Below are positions 8,385-16,972 of a DNA stretch of 64,000 bases, one piece after another. The notes under the pieces are model-generated. The model worked only from the letters and a program-made list of their open reading frames with translations, ran no database searches and was not told the DNA's origin. The position numbers were made by a program, and so were the translations under genes. Origin of the DNA: Phenylobacterium hankyongense (GTDB lineage Bacteria; Pseudomonadota; Alphaproteobacteria; Caulobacterales; Caulobacteraceae); assembly GCF_003254505.1 (NCBI RefSeq), contig NZ_QFYP01000001.1, forward strand, positions 2,588,001 to 2,652,000. Reading direction: 5' to 3'. The number at the start of each line of letters is the position of its first letter. Positions within the stretch are counted from its first letter, which is position 1.

Positions 8385-9440
8385 TCAGCGCGTGTAGAGC
8401 GGCATCTTGCCGGGCGTCGCCAGCTTCAGGCGGTAGATGCTTTCGGCTGAGCAGATGTAGGCGGTGTGGCCGTCATCGGCCCACGCCAGGTTGGCGGCGG
8501 CCTTCTCCGGCAGCTTGATCTGGCCCAGCACCTTGCCCTGCGGGCTGATGATGCGGATGCCGCCCGGACCCGAGGTCCACACGTTCCCCGCCGAGTCCAC
8601 CTTCAGGCCGTCCGGCACGTCGACCGGGTTCGGCTCGGGATACTCGATGAAGGTGCGCGGGTTGGAGACCTTGCCGCCGGGGGCGACGTCGTAGGCGCGG
8701 ACGAACATCTTCGGCTCGGAGTTCGAGATGTAGAGCGTCTTGCCGTCGGGCGAGAAGCCGATGCCGTTGGGGCGCGGGATGTCGGTGATGACGGCCGTCA
8801 GCTTGCCGTTGGCGTAGCGATAGACGCCATTGAACGGGACTTCCTTGGCCGGATCCTTGTCCTGGCCGTCGAGGCCATAGGGCGGGTCTGTGATCCACAG
8901 CGCGCCGTCGGAGGCGAAGACCAGGTCGTTCGGGCTGTTCAGGCGCTTGCCGTCATAGCGCTCGAGGAAGGGCGTCATGTGCAGCTTGCTGTCGAGGCGG
9001 ACGATGCGCCGGGCGCCGTGCTGGTTCATCAGCACCGTGCCGTCCTTGTCGGTGACCATGGCGTTGGAGCCCTTGAACGGGCTGCCGTTCGGGGGGATCT
9101 GCGCCAGGCCGCCGGCGTGATCGATCAACACCTCGACCTTACCGTTGGGAGACACCGCGACCATCTTGTTGCCGGTGAGGTCCGAGAACCAGAGCCGGCC
9201 CTCGCGCCACATCGGGCCTTCCGCGAAGCCGAAGCCGGTGGCCACCTTTTCGATCCGCGCGCCGGGCGCGATCACCTTGTCCAGCGCCGGATCGAGGCGC
9301 AGCACGCCCACCTCCGTCTTCGCGCTCGCCGCCGGGGCGTCGGCGGCCTGGGCTGTCGTTAACGGCCCGCAAACGGCAAGCGCCGCGAGCATCGATCCAA
9401 GTTTCAGGGCTTTGAGAGTTTGCACGCGTTGGTCATCCAT
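8385..9440 (-). CDS. Secreted SMP-30/gluconolactonase-family protein
   Basis: 351 residues with a signal peptide (SMLAALAVCGPLTTAQA). The mature part shows the SMP-30/gluconolactonase/LRE beta-propeller signatures: FAEGPMWREGRLWFSDL, LNSPNDLVFASDGALWITDPPYG, RPNGIGFSPDGKTLYISNSE and VPDGLKVDSAGNVWTSGPGG. The E of AEGP, the N of SPND and the D of PDGL match the metal-binding residues of the family. It probably hydrolyses an aldonolactone in the periplasm, the step after the PQQ dehydrogenase. It is the first gene of the six-gene minus-strand run ending at 3006, and a LacI-type operator lies about 110 bp upstream of its start. Confidence 0.88.
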   Translation of the reverse strand: MDDQRVQTLKALKLGSMLAALAVCGPLTTAQAADAPAASAKTEVGVLRLDPALDKVIAPGARIEKVATGFGFAEGPMWREGRLWFSDLTGNKMVAVSPNGKVEVLIDHAGGLAQIPPNGSPFKGSNAMVTDKDGTVLMNQHGARRIVRLDSKLHMTPFLERYDGKRLNSPNDLVFASDGALWITDPPYGLDGQDKDPAKEVPFNGVYRYANGKLTAVITDIPRPNGIGFSPDGKTLYISNSEPKMFVRAYDVAPGGKVSNPRTFIEYPEPNPVDVPDGLKVDSAGNVWTSGPGGIRIISPQGKVLGQIKLPEKAAANLAWADDGHTAYICSAESIYRLKLATPGKMPLYTR

Positions 9441-9548
9441 GGCCGTGGGAAATCCGACGCGGCGGGCCGGGATCTGACACTTGCAACGACTTCTGAAGCG
9501 AGAGCCCCGGTCGAAAAAAGCGAAAACAAATCAACCCCCGAACGTCTA

Positions 9549-9562
9549 TGAAAAGGTTATCA
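9549..9562. promoter_or_regulatory. Candidate LacI-family operator upstream of the sugar-oxidation operon
   Basis: TGAAAAGGTTATCA is an imperfect palindrome with half-sites TGAAAAG and TGATAAC about a two-base centre, the usual architecture of a LacI-family operator. It lies in the gap between the LacI regulator and the gluconolactonase-like gene. Closely similar 14-mers occur at 14787-14800 and 15141-15154, at the start of the TonB receptor gene of the same locus. Confidence 0.55.
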
Positions 9563-9644
9563 ATGAGGGGGCGACGCGTCTAGGCGAAACTGGCGCTTGC
9601 GAGGGCTCGCGAGGGTGGCCGATCGGGCGGCGCGCGTCGGCGCG

Positions 9645-10673
9645 TCAGCCCTCGTCGTCCGGGGCGGCGGGACCGCGGGGGCGGTACGGGGCGGTCGTGC
9701 CCCTCGGCGTGATCTTGGTGGGCAGGACGATGTCCCGATCGGTGGCCGAGTCGTTCAGCACCCGCTCGAGCAGCAGCATGGCGCGATAGCCGATCTCGGC
9801 GGTGGGCACATGCACCGTGGTCAGAGGCGGATCGTAGAGCGCGGCGATGCGCTGGTCGTCGAAGCCGATGATCGAGATGTCCTCCGGCACCCGCAGCCCG
9901 GCCATCTTCGCGGCCCGGACCGCGCCGATGGCCATTTCGTCGTTGGCGGCGAAAACCGCGGTGGGCGGGGCGTGGCGGGCGAGCAGCAGGTTCATGGCGA
10001 GCTCGCCCGATCGCGCGGTGAAGTCGCCCTCGACGCAGAGCGCAGTGTCCAGGCTGGGACCGAGCGCCTGCTGATAGCCTTCGACCCGGTGGACGGCCAT
10101 CGGCGAGCTCATCGGGCCGGAGATGTGCGCCACCCGCTTGTGCCCGAGGTCCAGCAGATACTGAGTGGCGGCCACCGCCGCCCGGGTGTGGTCCACGCGG
10201 ACCGCGGGCAGCGAGCAGCCGTCGATCTGTTCGAGCGCCGCCACCACCGGCGGCAGCCGCTTGCGATCGGCGAGGGCCGAGGCGTGCGAGCTCGTCACCA
10301 GGATGATGCCGTCGGCCCGGCGCGCGGCCACCTGGTCGAAGAAGGCGTGCTCGCGCTCCGGATCGCGGTCGGTGTGGCCCATCAGCACCGAATAGCCGGT
10401 CTTGCGCGCGGCCTTCTCGACGCCTCGGAAGACCTCCAGGAAGAAGGGGCTGAGACTGGGCACGACGACCAGGGCGACCTTGCTTTCGCGAAGGCGCAGG
10501 TCGCGGGCCAGCAGATTGGGCTGATAGCCGAGGCGCTCCACCGCCTTGAGGACCCGCGCGCGGGTTTCCTCGCTGAGCAGTTCGGGTCGCCTCAGGGCGC
10601 GGGAAACCGTCGCGATCGAGACACCAAGCTCGGCGGCCACCTCGATGATCGTCGTCGGGCGTCTATCGTTCAT
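9645..10673 (-). CDS. LacI-family transcriptional regulator
   Basis: 342 residues. The N-terminal helix-turn-helix (TTIIEVAAELGVSIATVSRA, residues 7-26) and the hinge helix (RLGYQPNLLARDLR) are textbook LacI/GalR, followed by a periplasmic-binding-protein-like effector domain (VALVVVPSLSPFFLEV... IIGFDDQRIAALYDPPLTTV). It probably represses the sugar-oxidation genes and the TonB receptor in the absence of a sugar inducer. It lies upstream of and in the same direction as the gluconolactonase operon, separated by about 200 bp holding the candidate operator. The ligand is unknown; a product of the pathway is the natural guess. Confidence 0.93.
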   Translation of the reverse strand: MNDRRPTTIIEVAAELGVSIATVSRALRRPELLSEETRARVLKAVERLGYQPNLLARDLRLRESKVALVVVPSLSPFFLEVFRGVEKAARKTGYSVLMGHTDRDPEREHAFFDQVAARRADGIILVTSSHASALADRKRLPPVVAALEQIDGCSLPAVRVDHTRAAVAATQYLLDLGHKRVAHISGPMSSPMAVHRVEGYQQALGPSLDTALCVEGDFTARSGELAMNLLLARHAPPTAVFAANDEMAIGAVRAAKMAGLRVPEDISIIGFDDQRIAALYDPPLTTVHVPTAEIGYRAMLLLERVLNDSATDRDIVLPTKITPRGTTAPYRPRGPAAPDDEG

Positions 10674-10742
10674 TGGGCGATGACTTCTCGCATACTGTCG
10701 CGGTTATATCGCAGTTCGCGCGGCGAGGGGGATCTGAGACGA

Positions 10743-10774
10743 TGAAAGCCCGCCCCTTGCGAGGCGGGCTTTCA
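10743..10774 (-). terminator. Intrinsic terminator after the bicupin gene
   Basis: TGAAAGCCCGCC (10743-10754) pairs perfectly with GGCGGGCTTTCA (10763-10774) around an eight-base loop, 34 bp beyond the bicupin stop and before the LacI start. On the minus strand the descending arm contains GGGCTTTCA; the T-run is short, so the strength is uncertain. Confidence 0.65.
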
Positions 10775-10808
10775 AAGCTTGCAACCGCGGTGGCGACTGC
10801 GCAGTTCT

Positions 10809-11813
10809 TCAGCGGCCCGTGCGCCCCTTGCCCTCCGACGGCAGCGGGCGTCCCGCGATGGTGGCGTTGCGGAGGCCTTCGGCGATGGCCTCGGAGCCCG
10901 GACGCGGCGGAGCGTTGGCGGGGCGCGGCTGGGCGAAGGGCGCCAGGCGGCCCATGTAGAACCAGCTCTGCACATCGTGGCTGAGGTTGATGGCGGCATG
11001 GACCGACTTGCCGTTCGGCGGCGCCATCAGGCCCGCGTTCATCGGCCAGGGGCGGATTTCGCTGCCGACCTGCAGGGCGGCCGGGCCGTCGGTGAGCTTC
11101 ACCCAGACTTCTTCCTGGCCGGGCGTGTGGGCGTGGGCGCCGGCGATCGTCCAGCCGCCCATGTAGACGATGTAGACCTTGTCGCTGGAGAACAGGCCGT
11201 CCTCCTGCTGGAACACGTACTTGGTCTGGTTGCTCCAGTGGACGTTGCGCTCGGTGTAGACGAGCTTGTTGGTGTCGCGGACCAGGATGTCGGCGCGCGG
11301 CTTGACGCTCGGATCGAGCGTCTGCGAGGTCATCAGGATCTTCATGGGCGTGTCGCCGGTGTTCGACAGCCGGTGCGCCAGATTGGGCGGGATCAGGATG
11401 GCGATCCCGGGCTTCAGGTCCCACACCTGCTTGCCGTCGTCGATGCGGCCCTGTCCGGTCTCGACGTAGAGCACCAGCTGATCCGGCGTCTTGAACATCG
11501 AGGTGGTGTTGAGGGCGCCGAGCTCCAGCAGCGCGAGCTCGTTGTGGTAGGGCATCACCGCGCGGGGCGCGCCGGGCCGGGTCGGGTCGCCGCCGCTGAG
11601 GATCGTGCGCTTCTGGATCACGTCGTACATGATGTGCGGCGCGGCGCGGTCGGCGTAGCCCACGAACTGGTCGACGGTCAGGCCGGCGGCGTCGTTGCTC
11701 GGCGGCTCGCGCGGGGCGGCGGGCGGCGCGGCAGGGGCAGGGGCGGCGGCCGGCTGGGCGGACGCGGCCTGGACGGCGAGAAGGGACAGGGTCGCCGCGA
11801 GAAGCATCTTCAT
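10809..11813 (-). CDS. Secreted bicupin-domain protein
   Basis: 334 residues with a signal peptide (MLLAATLSLLAVQAASAQ) and a Pro/Ala-rich linker. Two cupin halves are visible: the first includes TPDQLVLYVETGQGRI and IPPNLAHRLSNTG, the second AHAHTPGQEEVWVKLTDG and a later PPNGKSVHA. The second half keeps the HxH...E metal-binding pattern; the first lacks the HxH. The chosen ATG has GGGAG nine bases upstream; a longer in-frame start has no such site. It lies between terminators, downstream of the TonB receptor and upstream of lacI, so it is probably part of the sugar locus. Enzyme activity (isomerase, lyase or dioxygenase-like) cannot be inferred. Confidence 0.75.
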   Translation of the reverse strand: MKMLLAATLSLLAVQAASAQPAAAPAPAAPPAAPREPPSNDAAGLTVDQFVGYADRAAPHIMYDVIQKRTILSGGDPTRPGAPRAVMPYHNELALLELGALNTTSMFKTPDQLVLYVETGQGRIDDGKQVWDLKPGIAILIPPNLAHRLSNTGDTPMKILMTSQTLDPSVKPRADILVRDTNKLVYTERNVHWSNQTKYVFQQEDGLFSSDKVYIVYMGGWTIAGAHAHTPGQEEVWVKLTDGPAALQVGSEIRPWPMNAGLMAPPNGKSVHAAINLSHDVQSWFYMGRLAPFAQPRPANAPPRPGSEAIAEGLRNATIAGRPLPSEGKGRTGR

Positions 11814-11938
11814 CGGAATTCTCCCATTTCGCAGCCCATGGGCGGCCGCTGGTTGTCTTCGTTGGTCCCGCACGGCGGGTTTGGATCGGACCCTAGCGCA
11901 TCGCCGCGGCGATGCCTGAACGGTGACGCTTGGCGCAG

Positions 11939-11979
11939 AAAAAAGGGGCCGAAGGCTGGTCTCGGCAGCCTCCGGCCCC
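11939..11979 (-). terminator. Rho-independent terminator of the TonB receptor gene
   Basis: GGGGCCG..GGCTG (11945-11958) pairs with CAGCC..CGGCCCC (11966-11979) with one mismatch; on the minus strand the hairpin is followed by TTTTTT (11944-11939). It lies 26 bp after the receptor stop codon. This is the clearest intrinsic terminator of the locus. Confidence 0.88.
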
Positions 11980-12005
11980 CTGCCGTCACTGAGGAGGGAG
12001 GGCTC

Positions 12006-14888
12006 CTAGCGGCGGAAGCGGAAGCCCACCGTGATGTAACGGCCGATGACGTCGTACATCGCGCGGTTGGTCGGGAACTGCAGGCCCGGGTTGGCGGAGT
12101 CGGCGATCAGCGGCGGATCGACGTTGAACAGGTTCTGGACGCTCGCGAAGGCTTCGTACTGGCGCTCGGCGCCGAACTTATAGGCGACGTTGAGGTCGGT
12201 ATAATTGACGTTCGGCTGGACGTCGTAGTTGGTGAAGATCGTCGTCCGCGAGCGCTTGGCCGAGCCGGTCCAGCGCTCGGCCACCCGCACCGACCAGGGG
12301 CCGTTGCTGTAGTTGGCCTCGAGCGAGCCGCTGATCCGCGGGTTGTTGCCGTAGTTGAGCTGGCCTTGCCGCGGCTGCGTCGCGCTGGGCTTCAGGCTGT
12401 AGTCGGTCAGCACTGAGGCGAGGCCGCGCAGCTCCAGGCGGCCGCTGAGCCGGCTCGAGATCGCCTCCAGCGGCACCAGATAGGCCGCTTCCACGTCGAA
12501 GCCCGACTGGAACACCTTGGCCTGGTTGCGCTGGACGTTCAGCACCCGCTGCATGTTGTTGGCGGGGGTGCGGTCGGAGAAGGGCAGGGGCCGGATGATG
12601 TAGGCGCACGACGGCGAGGTGCCGTTGCTCTGCTCGCACTCCTGGTTCAGCAGGCCCTGGTTGGTCGAGCCGATCGCGTCGTTGATCAGCAGGCTGTAGG
12701 CGTCGACCGAGACCGTGAAGCCCTTGAAGTAGCTCGGCGAATAGACGAAGCCGCCCACCACCATCGAGCCGATCTCCGGCGTCAGGTTCGGGTTGCCGCC
12801 CACCTCGTTGATGTACGAGGCCGAGGCGCCGGTGTGCAGGTCGAGGTCGAGGTTCGCGGTGACCTGCTTGCCCTGGTAGAGCTGGTAGAGGGTCGGCGCG
12901 GTGATGTCGCGGGAGACGGTCATCCGCAGCCGCAGATCGTCGTAGGGCTGATAGTTCACGCCCACCTTCCAGGTCATCACCTGGCCGCTGGTGCTGTAGT
13001 CGGTGACGCGGGCCGCGGCGTTCAGGTCCAGGGACTGGACGAACGGCAGGTCCTTGAGCAGCGGGGCGGCGACTTCGACATAGGCCTCCTTCACCGTGAC
13101 CTGGCCGGAGGCGAGGCCGATGTTGGTGAAGTTGTACGGCAGCACGTTGTTCGGCTTGCCCTGGATCCCGGTGTAGTCGATCGACGACGCGACCGCCGGG
13201 TCGGAGTTCGAGGTCTCGTCCAGCGTCTGGCGACGCCATTCACCGCCGAAGGCGACGGACAGCGGGCCGGCCGGCAGCTCGAACAGGTCGCCGCTGAGGT
13301 TGGCGGAGACGATGTTCATCTGGTTGACGGCTTGGTACTGCGAGCGGCCCATCGCCCAGGCGATGGATTCCGCCGACGGGGCGCCGACCCCGAAGATGTT
13401 CATCGGCACGCAGCCGGGCAGCAGCGTCGGGTTGGTCAGGCTCACCCGGCAGACGGCCTGCCCGGCCGAGTTCCGGACCGAGTCGATCGCCGCATAGAAG
13501 CGCTGGCTGTTGAACTCGTTGACGTTGGTGCGCAGCTGGTTGCGGCCCCAGACGTAGTTGGCGTCCCAGTGCCATTCATGGCCGAGGGCGCTGAACTTGC
13601 CGTCCAGGCCGGCATTGATCATGCCGCTGTCGTTGAGCGTGTCGCCCTTGTACTGCGGCGTGTCCATCATGCCGATGCGCGACATCTGGAAGCTGTTCGT
13701 CGAGCCGAGCGCGGCGACCACTTCCGGACGCAGGAAGGCGTTGTCACGGGAGATGGTGATGCCGTTCTGCGAGCCGCCGTAGTGCTCGTCCCAGCGGATA
13801 TTGAGCTGGTTGCGCGACTCCGCCGCCGAGAACTGCATGTGGGAGTTGATGTTGTCGGTCAGGTCGTAGGACACCCGCCCGAAGGCCTGGTCCGTCTTGA
13901 GGGCCGACACCATGGTGGTGTTGGTCCAGTAGGCGCCGCCGCCGCCGATCGAATAGGTCGGGTTGGTCGTGGGGCCGCCCACCGCCATCGGCTGGATGGC
14001 GCCGCCCGGCAGGAACTCGTAGCCCTTCAGCGGTCCGCTGTTGATGTAGCCGCCGAAGGTGACGCTCGAAAAGCGGACGTCCTGATAGGTGGTCGAGTAC
14101 TGGACGCCGCCCTGAGAGCGGCTGGTGTACTGGATGAACCGCTGGCCGTTCTCACGGTCGTTGGCGTTGATCGGATCGGAATTGAAGTGCTCGATCGAGC
14201 CTTCGATGTGGCCGCGGCCGCCGGCGAAGCTCGTGCCGGCCGCCAGGGTCGCCTTGTAGCTGTTGGCGTCGCCGTAGGTGGAGGCGCCGTACTGGGCGCT
14301 GCCCTTCAGGCCGTTGAAGTTCTTGTCGAGGACGAAGTTGACCACGCCCACCATGGCGTCGGAGCCATAGGCCGCCGAGGCGCCGCCGGTGACCACGTCG
14401 ACGCGTTGGACGAGGACCTGGGGCAGGGTGTTGATGTCGACGCCGCCGGCGAAGCTGGTCGGCGGCACGCGGACGCCGTCGAGCAGGATCAGGGTGCGGG
14501 TGGTGCCGAGGCCGCGCAGGTTCAGGTAGTTGCCCTGGTTCGGGCTGTTGGCGTTCCAGGTCACCGACTGCTTGTTCGAGGACGAGCCGCGGAACTGCGG
14601 GAGCTGGTTGAGCGCGTCCGGGATGTTGGTCGGCGCGCGGGCGAGCAACGCCTCGGAGGTCATGGTGGTGACGGGCGTGGGCGCCTGGAAGCCGTTGCTG
14701 ACGATCCGCGAGCCCGTGACGACCACGGCCTCGACCTCGGCCGCCTCGCCGCCGCCCGCGTCGCCGCCGCTCGCCTTGTCCGCTGCTGAAAAGGTTTTCA
14801 CACCCGACGATTGAGCCAGCGCCGGCGCGGCAAGAGCGAGCATGCTGACGCCGGCGAGCATGGCGCTCGCGGCTGAAACCATTCTCAT
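12006..14888 (-). CDS. TonB-dependent outer-membrane receptor
   Basis: 960 residues. Signal peptide MLAGVSMLALAAPALAQ near residues 10-26. The plug domain begins around VVVTGSRIVSNGFQ and includes IPDALNQLPQFRG, YLNLRGLGTTRTLILLDGVR and VDVVTGGASAAYGSDAMVGVVNF. The remainder is a beta barrel ending GRYITVGFRFRR. The length and plug wording match the large receptors of Caulobacterales and Sphingomonadales that take up oligosaccharides and plant compounds. The ATG is preceded by GGGGGA. The gene is closed by a strong terminator. Candidate LacI operators upstream and within its first codons tie it to the sugar-oxidation locus, so it probably imports the substrate or a glycoside of it. Confidence 0.95.
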   Translation of the reverse strand: MRMVSAASAMLAGVSMLALAAPALAQSSGVKTFSAADKASGGDAGGGEAAEVEAVVVTGSRIVSNGFQAPTPVTTMTSEALLARAPTNIPDALNQLPQFRGSSSNKQSVTWNANSPNQGNYLNLRGLGTTRTLILLDGVRVPPTSFAGGVDINTLPQVLVQRVDVVTGGASAAYGSDAMVGVVNFVLDKNFNGLKGSAQYGASTYGDANSYKATLAAGTSFAGGRGHIEGSIEHFNSDPINANDRENGQRFIQYTSRSQGGVQYSTTYQDVRFSSVTFGGYINSGPLKGYEFLPGGAIQPMAVGGPTTNPTYSIGGGGAYWTNTTMVSALKTDQAFGRVSYDLTDNINSHMQFSAAESRNQLNIRWDEHYGGSQNGITISRDNAFLRPEVVAALGSTNSFQMSRIGMMDTPQYKGDTLNDSGMINAGLDGKFSALGHEWHWDANYVWGRNQLRTNVNEFNSQRFYAAIDSVRNSAGQAVCRVSLTNPTLLPGCVPMNIFGVGAPSAESIAWAMGRSQYQAVNQMNIVSANLSGDLFELPAGPLSVAFGGEWRRQTLDETSNSDPAVASSIDYTGIQGKPNNVLPYNFTNIGLASGQVTVKEAYVEVAAPLLKDLPFVQSLDLNAAARVTDYSTSGQVMTWKVGVNYQPYDDLRLRMTVSRDITAPTLYQLYQGKQVTANLDLDLHTGASASYINEVGGNPNLTPEIGSMVVGGFVYSPSYFKGFTVSVDAYSLLINDAIGSTNQGLLNQECEQSNGTSPSCAYIIRPLPFSDRTPANNMQRVLNVQRNQAKVFQSGFDVEAAYLVPLEAISSRLSGRLELRGLASVLTDYSLKPSATQPRQGQLNYGNNPRISGSLEANYSNGPWSVRVAERWTGSAKRSRTTIFTNYDVQPNVNYTDLNVAYKFGAERQYEAFASVQNLFNVDPPLIADSANPGLQFPTNRAMYDVIGRYITVGFRFRR
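14787..14800. promoter_or_regulatory. Candidate LacI-family operator inside the 5' end of the TonB receptor gene
   Basis: TGAAAAGGTTTTCA has perfectly complementary arms (TGAAAA/TTTTCA) around GG. It lies about 90 bp into the receptor gene, in codons for VKTFS just after the signal peptide. It differs from the site at 9549 by one base and from the site at 15141 by one. An intragenic operator acting as a roadblock or loop partner is possible; the codon usage could also make it a coincidence. Confidence 0.4.
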
Positions 14889-15448
14889 TTGTGTATCCCC
14901 CTAATGCGGTGCCGTTTCATAACGGCTTCGGCAGCGTTTCTGGCGTAGTAAAACCTTCAAGTCAATCGAGTTCTGTCAGCTAAAGGCAAGTGTCTATGAG
15001 TAAGTATTGTTGCGTTTCCAGAGGTGTGTTGCGCAGAAGGAGGGGCGTTATCGACGTGTATAATGATTAAATGGTATGACTGCTTAAAATTGGCGATGAC
15101 ATTTCCAAGAATATAGGATTTCGGTATTCTCACGCTCAACTGCAAAGGTTTTCATCACGGACGGCCCATTTCGCTGAAGCTGCGGTGATGTCGTCTTCGT
15201 GTTCGCCGAAATTGGGCTTTATCGAGGCTAAGGTTTCGGCTCCGACACGTATGGGCTCCAGATGCGGCGAGGCCCCGAGGCCGCCGGGGGCTGACCGAGT
15301 CGGGGCGGCGCGGCGATCCGCCGCGGTCGATCTGGCCCCAGGTCGCGCGCCTGCGAAGCGGCGCCGTCGGTTGGCGAAAAGGGGCGAAATCGGCGGCGGC
15401 TTCGCGTAGAAACGCGCACCCGCACGCCTGACCAGCTAGCTGAACTGC
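14889..15448. promoter_or_regulatory. 560-bp divergent intergenic region, TonB receptor / dusA
   Basis: No convincing gene is seen. The stretch from about 14940 to 15240 is much more AT-rich than its surroundings, as expected for a promoter region. It should hold the receptor promoter (minus strand), the LacI-like site at 15141-15154, and nearer 15449 the dusA promoter. The only open frame of note (minus strand, 62 codons) lacks protein-like character. Confidence 0.5.
15141..15154. promoter_or_regulatory. Candidate LacI-family operator upstream of the TonB receptor
   Basis: TGCAAAGGTTTTCA matches the sites at 9549 (12 of 14) and 14787 (13 of 14). It is about 250 bp upstream of the receptor start and about 340 bp from the intragenic site, a distance compatible with repression by looping. 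Confidence 0.45.
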
Positions 15449-16498
15449 ATGGAAAACATTTCGCAATATCAGTCATCTAGACTGTCAGTCGCCCCGATGA
15501 TGGACTGGACGGACCGGCATTGCCGGATGCTGCACCGGTCGCTGACGGCGCGGGCGATGCTCTATACCGAGATGCTGACCACCGGCGCGATCCTGCACGG
15601 GGACCGCGCGCGCCTGCTGGCCTTCGACCCGGCGGAGCAGCCGGTGGCGTTGCAGCTGGGCGGGTCCGATCCGGCCGATCTGGCGGCTGCGGCGCGGATC
15701 GGCGAGGCCGAGGGCTATGGCGAGATCAACCTCAACGTCGGCTGCCCGTCGGACCGCGTGCAGTCGGGGCGGTTCGGCGCCTGCCTGATGCGCGAGCCGG
15801 CTCTCGTTGCGGAGTGCATGGCGGCCATCGCCGCGGCGGTGAAGGTCCCGGCGACGGTGAAGTGCCGGATCGGCGTCGACGAGCAGGACCCGGAGGCGAG
15901 CCTGTTCTCCCTGGTGGACCTCTGCGCCCAGGCCGGCGTGCGGCATTTCGTGGTCCACGCCCGCAAGGCCTGGCTGCAGGGCCTGTCGCCGAAGGAGAAC
16001 CGCGACGTGCCGCCGCTCGACTATCCGCTGGTCTACCGGCTGAAGCGCGAGCGGCCGGAGCTGACGATCGTCATCAACGGCGGCATCGCCTCGCTGGAGG
16101 CGGCGCAGGCCCATCTGCAGCACGTCGACGGGGTGATGCTCGGCCGGGCGGCCTACCACACGCCGGAAATCCTCGGCGAGGTCGACGCGCGGCTCTTTGG
16201 GGCCGGCGAAGCGGTCCACGTGCTGGAGGCGGTCAGGCGCTATCGGCCCTACGTGGCGCGGGAGCTGTCGCGCGGGGTGCGCCTGGCGGCGATGACCCGG
16301 CACATGCTGGGCCTGTTCCAGGGTCGGCCGGGGGCGCGGACCTGGCGGCGGATCCTGACGGTGGAAGGCGTGAAGCCGGGCGCAGGCCTGGAGGTGATCG
16401 ACGCGGCGCTGGCGGCGGTCAGCCGCTCAGCGTCGCGGGACTCAGGGCTGCAGGAAGAGCGCCTGACGCGTGGCCTGGAAGCTGGACAGGCGGCCTAG
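15449..16498 (+). CDS. dusA: tRNA-dihydrouridine synthase A
   Basis: 349-residue FMN-dependent enzyme that reduces U20/U20a in tRNA D-loops. Seen: SVAPMMDWTDRHCR at the N-terminus, MLTTGAILHGDR, the active-site segment NLNVGCPSDRVQSGRFGACLM containing the conserved Cys, FVVHARKAWLQGLSPKENR, and VINGGIASLEAA followed by GVMLGRAAY for phosphate binding. PMMDWTDRHCR and LQGLSPKENR are specific to the DusA branch. Its last 57 bases overlap the converging retropepsin-like gene on the other strand, and the residues after about 330 are poorly conserved in type, so the C-terminal tail is probably a local extension. Confidence 0.95.
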   Translation: MENISQYQSSRLSVAPMMDWTDRHCRMLHRSLTARAMLYTEMLTTGAILHGDRARLLAFDPAEQPVALQLGGSDPADLAAAARIGEAEGYGEINLNVGCPSDRVQSGRFGACLMREPALVAECMAAIAAAVKVPATVKCRIGVDEQDPEASLFSLVDLCAQAGVRHFVVHARKAWLQGLSPKENRDVPPLDYPLVYRLKRERPELTIVINGGIASLEAAQAHLQHVDGVMLGRAAYHTPEILGEVDARLFGAGEAVHVLEAVRRYRPYVARELSRGVRLAAMTRHMLGLFQGRPGARTWRRILTVEGVKPGAGLEVIDAALAAVSRSASRDSGLQEERLTRGLEAGQAA

Positions 16499-16972
16499 AT
16501 AGGTCATCCCGAGGAGCGAGGCGTCGAGCCCCCTCTCGATGACCAGGGCGTCGACGTTCTCCAGCCGCGCGCCGGCCACCGAGATCGACGCCAGCTTTAC
16601 GCCGGCCGCGCGGGCCTGGCCGCCGGCGGTGACCACGGCGTAGCCATAATGGAGCTTGGACAGGTCGAAGCCGAGCCGTTCGGCGTCCTTCGGCGTCAGG
16701 GCCACGGCGGTCGCGCCGGTGTCCACCAGGAAGTGGACAGCCTGGCCGTTGACGTCGCCGTCGGCCCAGAAGTGTCCGTCGCTGGCCTTCATCACCGCCC
16801 CGCCCTGCGGCGCGGGCAGGGGCCCGGTGGCGGCCATCACCAGCGGCGCCTCGGCCTTGGCGGCGCGCAGCGCCAGCGGCTCGCGGGCGAACACCACCAC
16901 GGCGTGCGCCGCCACGACGGCGGAGACCCCCGCGACCAGCGACACCATCGCGAACCTGAGCATGTTCGACAC
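16442..16972 (-). CDS. Membrane-anchored retropepsin-like aspartic protease
   Basis: 176 residues. The N-terminal hydrophobic segment (FAMVSLVAGVSAVVAAHAVVVF) is a signal anchor. The catalytic motif FLVDTGATAVALTP (the D-T-G triad with hydrophobic flanks) and the later ALVIERGLDASLLGMTYL match the single-domain clan AA proteases of the TIGR02281 type found in Alphaproteobacteria, which would dimerise to form the active site in the periplasm. Start: GTG at 16972; an ATG at 16963 is equally possible. It converges on dusA with a 57-base coding overlap. Confidence 0.85.
   Translation of the reverse strand: MSNMLRFAMVSLVAGVSAVVAAHAVVVFAREPLALRAAKAEAPLVMAATGPLPAPQGGAVMKASDGHFWADGDVNGQAVHFLVDTGATAVALTPKDAERLGFDLSKLHYGYAVVTAGGQARAAGVKLASISVAGARLENVDALVIERGLDASLLGMTYLGRLSSFQATRQALFLQP

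Noticed and set aside
14957..15145. 62-codon minus-strand frame upstream of the TonB receptor
   Set aside because: In an AT-rich promoter region; no ribosome-binding site, no domain, and it would overlap the operator-like site.
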